Source of the DNA: Cercospora beticola
Lineage: Eukaryota; Ascomycota; Dothideomycetes; Mycosphaerellales; Mycosphaerellaceae
Direction: 5' to 3'
NCBI RefSeq assembly: GCF_033473495.1
Contig: NC_088935.1
Span: 3,038,001-3,102,000, forward strand
DNA length: 64,000 nt
Translations under genes and position numbers: made by a program
Notes under the pieces: model-generated
Database searches by the model: none
Seen by the model: only the letters and a program-made list of their open reading frames with translations
What the model was told of the DNA's origin: nothing
Shown: positions 57,267 to 64,000 of the stretch, in pieces
Position numbering within the stretch: position 1 is the first letter of the stretch
Layout: the number at the start of each line of letters is the position of its first letter

Positions 57267-58775
57267 CTAGTCACGGCTGTACGATGGAAATCGAACGTAG
57301 TCTCGCTGCTGTGTAAGTTCATGGCTGTCGTCTTCGTTTCCCATGGTGATGTCGATGTCGGAATCTTCATCTCCCTCACTGGCACTTTGGCCTTCCTCAG
57401 CACTCGACAGATCCGTGTCATCATCGGAGTGCGAATCGCCCCGCCGCTTCGCAGCTTTGCGCAGAGAGCTGGCGCGATCGATGTGCGGCAGAGAACAAAG
57501 ACCTTTCTCTCGAGCTTCACAGCGCCCGTGATTAGTATAGTCAGGACACTCAAACACATGACGCTTGCCGCAATCGACTCCTTTGCTGCAATAGCCAAGA
57601 GTAGCGAAGGGGCGGCACACGAGGGTAGAAGTAGAAACGGTGACGTGGGCATAGCGGCATGCACTGTTCGTGCAGTTGCCGCGGAGGAAATATGTGCATG
57701 CTGGCACCCGATGATATGTGGGCTCGTGTGACAGGTCGCAGTTTTTGCCTGCCGTACAGGAGCCTTTCGTGAAGAACTCCTTGCAGATGGCGATTCGAGT
57801 TGGGTCGTGGCGGTTCCTGCAAGAGGGACCGAAAGGGCAGTTACCTGTGACCATGTTAGTATGCAGCAGAGGATTGCCGCCATGCCTGACAAGGTAGGAG
57901 CTCCGAGTCGTTCCAAGCAAGTAGCCAGTTGGTCGGAGGTGGGTAGAAATGGTACCGTGTCTTGTGAATTTTTCGCACTGCTTTCGCGAGGCTGGTGCAG
58001 GTGGTCTGTAGGTACGATAATGTAAGCGAGGTCCCGGGTCATGGGCACTGGCACGTCCAAGATACCTCGTATTGTCTTGAGTGGCTGGCATGGCGCGAAT
58101 GAGGTTCCCATTCTTGGTGCGTAAGAAGTCGACATCTGCGATGGTCACTTTCCTCGGCGTCTGCCCGTCGGCCGTAGCTGGATCTGTGCTCCTTAGTCCG
58201 GTCCGGTTGCTGGAATTCACGTGTTGCTTACCAGCGAGGCGCACGAGCTTGTCGCCATGTGGCTGGAGTTCGAACTGGATCCCATCAAATTCGAGCACAC
58301 GAGTGGCTGGAGTCGACGGGATATCCTGTTGGGCATTTCGTGTCTGTTGCGGCGCGAAAAATGCAGTATTTCCTGCGCGCTTGTCCTTATACTCTTGCCG
58401 CTGGCGTTGCTCGCGTTCGTATGTCTCTTTTGTCATAAGCTGCGATCTATTACCCATTCGAGAAGTCACGAAGCGGCCAGACGCCGCGACCGACGGTTCG
58501 ATGGGACGTGGTGTCACATCGTTGACTCGAGTGCTAGATAGGTTGTTCGAGCCGCCACCAAGCACAAGCGTGCGATTCTTGACTGGGTGAGGTATGAGAG
58601 GCCGCGCTCCGGGCGAGTATGGCGACCAGCGGTGCGCACCGCGAACGAAATGCGCTGCATCGTGCGTAGAGGACGAGTGCTGTGTTAGACCTTGACGCGG
58701 TGGTTGTTGCCGGTGCTTATTGATTTGTCCTGCCAGCGCGGCAATCCTCGCCTGCAGCACCTCGTCCTCGCTCAT
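57267..58775 (-). CDS. Five-finger CCCH zinc-finger protein (ZC3H3-like)
   Basis: Exons 58775-57956 and 57844-57267 give 465 residues. The N-terminal ~260 residues are basic and low-complexity. Five CCCH fingers follow: CEKFTRHGNC..CRNRH, CKEFFTKGSC..CDLSH, CTYFLRGNC..CRYAH, CRPFATLGYC..CGKRH and CPDYTNHGRC..CSLPH, then an acidic Ser/Asp/Glu tail. Tandem fingers of this kind bind RNA; the closest match in style is ZC3H3, which acts in mRNA export and polyadenylation, so a nuclear RNA role is likely. The 111-nt intron has no stop and length 3n; only its removal gives finger 1 normal spacing. Retention would insert 37 residues inside that finger. Confidence 0.88.
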   Translation of the reverse strand: MSEDEVLQARIAALAGQINKHRQQPPRQGLTQHSSSTHDAAHFVRGAHRWSPYSPGARPLIPHPVKNRTLVLGGGSNNLSSTRVNDVTPRPIEPSVAASGRFVTSRMGNRSQLMTKETYEREQRQRQEYKDKRAGNTAFFAPQQTRNAQQDIPSTPATRVLEFDGIQFELQPHGDKLVRLAGKQHVNSSNRTGLRSTDPATADGQTPRKVTIADVDFLRTKNGNLIRAMPATQDNTRYLGRASAHDPGPRLHYRTYRPPAPASRKQCEKFTRHGTISTHLRPTGYLLGTTRSSYLVRHGGNPLLHTNMVTGNCPFGPSCRNRHDPTRIAICKEFFTKGSCTAGKNCDLSHEPTYHRVPACTYFLRGNCTNSACRYAHVTVSTSTLVCRPFATLGYCSKGVDCGKRHVFECPDYTNHGRCEAREKGLCSLPHIDRASSLRKAAKRRGDSHSDDDTDLSSAEEGQSASEGDEDSDIDITMGNEDDSHELTQQRDYVRFPSYSRD

Positions 58776-59119
58776 GCTGATTCAGTAGTGGGCGACGGGG
58801 ATATTGGGCGGAGTGTTGTGTTTGGCGTTGTGGGCGGTGAAGTTGCAAACGCGAATAGTGCAGTCGAATGTTTAGTGAAGGTCAGAGTCCATCGGTCAAG
58901 TGATGAGTAAGGCACCGCACGATCACGTGCATTCACCTCTCTGTGACGCTAAGGGATTCAAGCGAGCTGGCAGCAGGGGCCATCCCGGTATGCATTTGCG
59001 TGTGAGAATGTGGATCAATCTTGGGTGCTTCGAATAATGTCTACAAAAGTCATGATTGAAATGGCTCAAGTGTGCAACATACCACGCGCAACGTCAGAAA
59101 GTTTCTGTCTATTATGTAC
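58776..59119. other. Intergenic, no gene seen
   Basis: About 340 bp between the start of the CCCH gene and the 3' end of ORC1, both on the minus strand. Confidence 0.45.
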
Positions 59120-61357
59120 CTATGTGAGACCGATGCAATCTTTGTCGTCTCTAAGTGCATCAGCAACCTGCTCTTCAGCAACACCCAAGCGAACTCGTCC
59201 TACGCGATCACCATGTCTACTCTCCAGTCCAATGATGCCCGCTTCAAAGAGCTCCCGCGCAGCTACACCGAGACCATTGATCCGAGCTGCGTGCTCCACT
59301 TCGCGCTTTTGGACCGGTCGTCCTCGCTTCGAGGGCGTCATGGAAACTGTGTCGCTCCCAATTTCTTGTTGTTCTAAGCTGGGTGCCACAGCGAGCAAGT
59401 GCTTTGTCAGGCTCTTGTTCGTCGTTATAGTACTCATACGATGAGCTTCGTCAGTAACATCGGATAGCGTAGACTCCGAGAGACCTGTTCGTCGTGTTCG
59501 TGCAAGAAGAGCCGCAAGAAATAGCTTACTGGTGAGAGGTAACGACCGCAAATGTGACGCCAAAGGTGTCAAGGTCGCTTCGTTGATCGCCTGTTTGACT
59601 GTTGCAATTGTGACCACGCCTTTGCTGGATGCCTTCTTCTCTTTGAGTGGTGTCTTGCCTGGGGCAGTAGGAGTCTGGTTCTCCTGATCAATCCGGTCAT
59701 TTTGCAGTGCATCCTGTTCGGCAAGTTCAACAGCTCGACGACAGATGTCCAGCACCCGCCGCGCATCGCCTGAAACAGCAGCAACCTTTCGGCTAGCGAA
59801 TTGGACCGCATCCGGTTCCACAACAACTTGCCCTAACCCCTCGAGACGGCTTTGGATGATCTTCATGAGCTGTGTGTGTGTGTATCCCGGAAACGTGATG
59901 CGAGTCAGACCTAATCGACTCGATATTTTGTTGGACAGCGTCCGCTCGGGCAGGTCCATCGTGTTCGCAACAGCCAGGACAATGAGCCTCGAATGTCGGA
60001 GTTGTGGCCAGTTGAAGAAATTATACATGACGCCTTGGTTCCGAGTCACGAGCTGATCAAGCTCGTCCATCAGCACGACACAAGGAACTCGTCGTGGGCT
60101 GGGAGTCGTGAATTCACGCTCTAGTAGTTCAAGTGCATGGTTCGAGCTTACGCGATCTCCTTTCAACGCTTCCCACAGCAGACTGTACGATTGATGAGGA
60201 TCGGTGACTTTCATGCCATTGATCTCGACAAAGTAGAAATCGTCGAGCTGTTCCTCAGCGACAGCTGCCTGCAGACTGCTGACAACTTCGCGAACCGTTG
60301 CAGTCTTGCCTGTTCCGGGTGTGCCCGATATGTAAATACACGATCCCGTACCAGCTGAGATGGCAGTTTCGAGATGTGAGTAGACGGTATCGAATTCGGT
60401 CTCTCTACAGGGCAGGGCGTGGGGCACTGCAGAGACGTGAAGACTGGACCTTGCGATTTGATGCGGCGATGACTGCGTTTGTGCAGGTGACAGGATTCTT
60501 GTGCCGAGCGGTGTGAATTCCAAGGCTCTTTTAGTGATTATCTTGCGTCCGCTAGGTGTTGTGAACTTTCGTGGGGTGGTGTTCTTATTTCGAGATGGTG
60601 TTGGCGTTCCAGCGGCCAATTTGCGCTTCTTCCGCGGCGTCGATGGCTCGTCCTCGTCCCCGTCGCCCTCAACGAACTCGTCAAGCTCTCTGTCTCTGGC
60701 CGCATTCTTGCGTTTCCGTGTCCCTACCGTCTGTGACTCTACGAATGCGACCACGTCATCCAAGTTTTCTGGACCCTTGTAAAGATCCTCCCATCGAAAT
60801 TCATCTGAATACGTTGTCGTGCGGATGTTGACTCCCCTTCTGCATACGAAGAGCTTGCCATACGACTTGGAGGTCCGGGGAATCTTGCCGGAAGGAAATC
60901 GCTGGTCAAATTCTTCTCTGGAGCAGATTTGGGCTTTGCCGTTGATGGTAGCCAACGCGTTGTTGTCAAAATTGGCGGTAATATACAACTCATTGGCCAT
61001 GAAATCTTGACGCTTCTTCTTGTTATTTCTGATCTCCTTTTCTGAGGAAAACCACAGCATGGTCGCCTTCTTCTCGGTAATTGCCTGGCCGTCCTCGTCC
61101 TCGTCTTCTTCTTCCGCGAAGGAGTGAAGTAGTGCGACCCATGCTTCATTGTTCGCGGCTTTCAGAAGGACCGGATCTCCTACGAAGCATTCGAAAGCGC
61201 CCATGCGAGCACCCTTGATCGTCCTGCCATCGCTGTCGAATATCCATTCCCAGGGGTGATCTTCCTGGCCCAGCTCATCATCAGAGTCTTCCCGCAACAC
61301 TCCGCCCAGAAGCTTCCTGGCGCGGTCAGCTTTCGTTGTTTTTCGACGCGGTGCCAT
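59120..61357 (-). CDS. ORC1: Origin recognition complex subunit 1
   Basis: A single open frame of 745 residues. An N-terminal BAH domain (about 40-215; includes FECFVGDPVLL and LFVCRRGVN) is followed by a basic linker and an AAA+ ATPase domain: Walker A GTPGTGKT near 346, Walker B VVLMDELDQ near 427, sensor 1 LAVANTMDLPERT, and sensor 2 SGDARRVLDICRRA, then a winged-helix region. ORC1 binds replication origins with the other ORC subunits and loads MCM with Cdc6 and Cdt1. The BAH domain separates it from Cdc6. Divergent from the gene at 61940 across 582 bp. Confidence 0.95.
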   Translation of the reverse strand: MAPRRKTTKADRARKLLGGVLREDSDDELGQEDHPWEWIFDSDGRTIKGARMGAFECFVGDPVLLKAANNEAWVALLHSFAEEEDEDEDGQAITEKKATMLWFSSEKEIRNNKKKRQDFMANELYITANFDNNALATINGKAQICSREEFDQRFPSGKIPRTSKSYGKLFVCRRGVNIRTTTYSDEFRWEDLYKGPENLDDVVAFVESQTVGTRKRKNAARDRELDEFVEGDGDEDEPSTPRKKRKLAAGTPTPSRNKNTTPRKFTTPSGRKIITKRALEFTPLGTRILSPAQTQSSPHQIARSSLHVSAVPHALPCRETEFDTVYSHLETAISAGTGSCIYISGTPGTGKTATVREVVSSLQAAVAEEQLDDFYFVEINGMKVTDPHQSYSLLWEALKGDRVSSNHALELLEREFTTPSPRRVPCVVLMDELDQLVTRNQGVMYNFFNWPQLRHSRLIVLAVANTMDLPERTLSNKISSRLGLTRITFPGYTHTQLMKIIQSRLEGLGQVVVEPDAVQFASRKVAAVSGDARRVLDICRRAVELAEQDALQNDRIDQENQTPTAPGKTPLKEKKASSKGVVTIATVKQAINEATLTPLASHLRSLPLTSKLFLAALLARTRRTGLSESTLSDVTDEAHRMSTITTNKSLTKHLLAVAPSLEQQEIGSDTVSMTPSKRGRPVQKREVEHAARINGLGVAARELFEAGIIGLESRHGDRVGRVRLGVAEEQVADALRDDKDCIGLT

Positions 61358-61939
61358 TTTACGTTACAGGCGATCAGTTGAGCTGCAGTTGCCGGATGGC
61401 GAGCGACGCGTGCCTACGCGACAAGTTTAGCTTCGGCGCGACAATGCCAAGGCCGAAGCGAGACTACATCCCGGCATCCCAGCCCAGTGTCTTCACTTCA
61501 CTTCACACTTCCCTCAATGCGTCTCACAGTAATCGTGTGCAACTCCTATCAGAATGCGTCGCGTTGTGATCCACGCCGCGCATTCCTGATGTAGCCACAC
61601 AGACGTTGATGCCATATGGGCACTTTACCTATCACTGCGCATATATCGTAGTATGCTGGTGAGCAAACGCTGGCAGCGGCACTCGCGCGTGAGAACTGTC
61701 GCGACTTCCTCAATTTTGTCGTTGGCTTCGGGCGACTTGCTCAAGCCTTTCCTTTCTGAATCACACAGCGCACACACTCCCAATGACTGCGCGCAAAGTT
61801 CTCGTCAATCGACATGAGCTTAAGCACCAGCGCCTCCGCCAGTCGACGTGAGCACAACGTCTCCTACATCTGACCACACAGAGTTGCCTCATCACAGAGC
61901 ATCAACTGCGAGACGCTCATTTCGGGAGCGGCCACCATA
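61358..61939. promoter_or_regulatory. Divergent promoter space between ORC1 and the gene at 61940
   Basis: 582 bp without a credible gene; presumably contains both promoters. No specific site identified. Confidence 0.4.
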
Positions 61940-63726
61940 ATGGACTACGAGGCCGAGAACTCACGCAGCTGGCAGCAGGCTGTCCCGGACGACACCCAGC
62001 AGCCCAGTCAGGTTCAGAGCCAAGCTGACGCTCCAAGTCGTCCCCCTCGCGCTGGTGGAAGCGTATCTTTCGACGGCAAGGCATTCGAGAAGAGCAGCAA
62101 TGCCTCGGCCTCCTCACGCCCACGTCGTCCTGTTATCAAGACCGCACTCAGAGATGATCGCGGACCAACTGCCAAAGAAAGGAATTTCGCTAAACTAGCT
62201 TCACTGACACCGGAATTGCGACGCCGTCATGAGAAGCGCTGGGCGCGTGCGGTTCAAAGCAGTCGATTTCGGCAACCACCGCCAATCGACCAGCCTTTCG
62301 GATCGATTGGCACCTTCATTTGGCCGAGTAATGACTACAAACCCCAGGAGGTCTTTGGCAATCACTGTGAAGCCCTAGACTTCATCCGTGTCGGCTGCGA
62401 GTCGTACGTAATATGGGTGCCCGAGAAGAATTGCTTCCAAGTCATGGGAGACAATGTGCAGAACGTCACGGATGCCCTTCTGCGACTGCGATCTGCCTAT
62501 TTTCAATTGACTGCGCGATCCATGAACGGCGTGAGGAGATACTTCAATCACTGGCGATCAAGCGCCGTGCCTTCTCACATTGCTCTTGAGCCGTACCAAA
62601 GACCACTTCCACTCAAGTCCACCTCGACAGGCGATGATGAGGAGCTCATTCGTGCCCCGCGTGGGGAAGGTGCTCTCGGAGCCAGGGTCAATGCACTGGC
62701 CGATTCCATGCTCAGTGTTCAGAGCGCGAAAATGCTTCTAGCAAATGCGCTAAAGAAGATACATTACTTTCGGGGCCAGCTGACACTGGGCATCCGGCTG
62801 GGCACTTTGCTGTTGGAGCAGTATATGCCGCCGCAAGCTGGCCTCGACTTGTACGAGCTGGACGAGTATGAGGCAATGATCAAGCAGCCACAATTCGCTG
62901 CTCGAGTGTCTGAAGAGTGAGTTATGGTACTGAATTAGTGCAACAGCGCTTACTGACTACTGCTAGACTTGCCAACCCAGTCGGAGCTGACGTGCTCTCC
63001 GCTGTACAAGCGGCAGACGATCTCTTCTGTCCGCAGGATGCGTTTCTTGATCGCCTGGAAGAGGTTTTGCCGTCGTACGCTGCAATCTTCACCTTCCCTG
63101 CCGAAGACAGCGACGTGCGCCTCGTGAAGTCATGGCAGAGGAGTGACTTCGAGAGCGAGACTGAGCCTGGAGCATTCCGAATGGTTGCGAATCCCGACCA
63201 ATTCCACAGAAGCGCTACGCATCTTCTTGACGTCTCCCTCACCGACTTACACACCGGGACTGCCTGGCAATTCGACCTAACCGCAGAACTTTCAGTCGTC
63301 CCGAGCAAGTTGCTCGAAAAGTACTCACAGTTCGCTGCCTCGGTCAGCCTACAAGCTCCCTTCAACGCATCAGATGAGTTCACCGTCAAATACAACTCAG
63401 CGGGCGTTACCTTGAAATCACTAAGATACGAAGTACGATATCGTTTCAACATCAAGGGCACGGATTACAATCTCGATCTGGTGCGCTTCCAGGACCGCAC
63501 ATTCTCTGGAGGTCAAACGATTGTGTTCGAGCCAGCATGGAAGCTCAACGTATTTCGGCCGGAGTGGGCAGAGAACCTTTCGCGGAACAAAGATCTTGCT
63601 GTGGGGACAAGCGCCAACTGGTCACACAACATCGATGAATGGTTTTCAGGAGACAGCGGAGAAGATGGCTTTGCACTTCTGGTTAGCAAGCTGACGGCCA
63701 TCGAGAAGGTGCTTCAAGCTGAATGA
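61940..63726 (+). CDS. Conserved fungal protein of unknown function
   Basis: Exons 61940-62916 and 62967-63726 give 578 residues; the 50-nt intron (GTGAGT donor, GCTAG end) joins the frames at VSEELANPVG. Residues 1-90 are Ser/Pro/Gln-rich and probably disordered. The body has a folded look, with segments such as GTFIWPSNDYKPQEVFGN, ALDFIRVGCESYVIWVPEK, RSMNGVRRYFNHW and LGIRLGTLLLEQYMPP. The C-terminal part is beta-rich (SLRYEVRYRFNIKGTDYNLD). I recognise the style of a domain of unknown function found across ascomycetes but cannot name it firmly. No signal peptide or membrane segment. Confidence 0.78.
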
Positions 63727-64000
63727 CCCAGAGGTCAAGACAGCACCGCTGCTTCACTGCGCTGAAGGCTGTGCGGCTATGTCTGTCGTGGAGAGTGATG
63801 TCTGGAACTGTTGTCATGAGCATGGAGACTGGCAGGCACTAGGGACGCACAAGGACATCTCAAGCTTGCTTCAGGCAGAGCGGTACGATGATAAGACAGC
63901 TTCCCTCCTATGCTGTTCTGATGTATGAGACATTAATGTATTGGCCAAGTGCGACCGGATTGGAGAGTCATTACTCTCTATGTACTTCATGTTCTGCTTT
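63727..64000. other. 3' flank to the window edge
   Basis: Non-coding as far as visible; presumably 3' UTR of the preceding gene. Confidence 0.4.

Overview
The window is nuclear DNA of a filamentous ascomycete. Genes are split by 46-70 nt GT..AG introns with CTRAY branch sites, there are no operons, and the gene content is typical of Pezizomycotina: a MeaB-type bZIP, Zn2Cys6 regulator, secreted pectin methylesterase, BVMO and P450. A Dothideomycete is the best guess, from overall gene style only. Coding models were assembled by hand from homology, splice signals and reading phase; each listed exon set sums to a whole number of codons.

Layout. 0-17 kb: two secreted or cell-wall protein genes, a GH13 maltase, an F-box protein, a CIA30-family protein, a bZIP factor, a pectin methylesterase and a large F-box/leucine-rich protein. 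17.2-31.3 kb: a compact run of six genes with a catabolic or tailoring look: an AtuA-family protein, a membrane-anchored alpha/beta hydrolase, a Baeyer-Villiger-type flavin monooxygenase, a Zn2Cys6 regulator, a family III CoA-transferase and a cytochrome P450. Two pairs share short divergent promoters. A ketone-to-ester oxidation, ester hydrolysis and CoA activation of the acid is a plausible shared theme.

31.8-43.7 kb is the unusual part. The C-terminal half of a pirin lies at 31829-32320 and the N-terminal half at 43160-43747, on the same strand and in the right order, with about 10.8 kb between them. The intervening DNA carries a divergent pair of unfamiliar genes: an intron-rich CCHC zinc-knuckle/RGG/GQQ-repeat protein, and a 714-residue protein with an acidic N-terminus and three paired-CxxC zinc modules. 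It also holds a four-copy hairpin array, a 35-base G tract, several tandem repeats and decayed DNA. At one edge is a ~100-bp repeat that recurs inside an intron of the CoA-transferase gene. I read it as an inserted, repeat-rich segment that broke the pirin gene; no recognisable transposase, reverse transcriptase or tyrosine recombinase was seen.

44-64 kb returns to conserved housekeeping genes: a hotdog thioesterase, Prp4 (U4/U6 snRNP), a PTC7-type PP2C phosphatase, a MeaB-like bZIP, a Sel1-repeat protein, a five-finger CCCH protein, ORC1 and a conserved fungal protein of unknown function. Long non-coding stretches (for example 48.3-51.8 kb) show nothing convincing beyond simple repeats.
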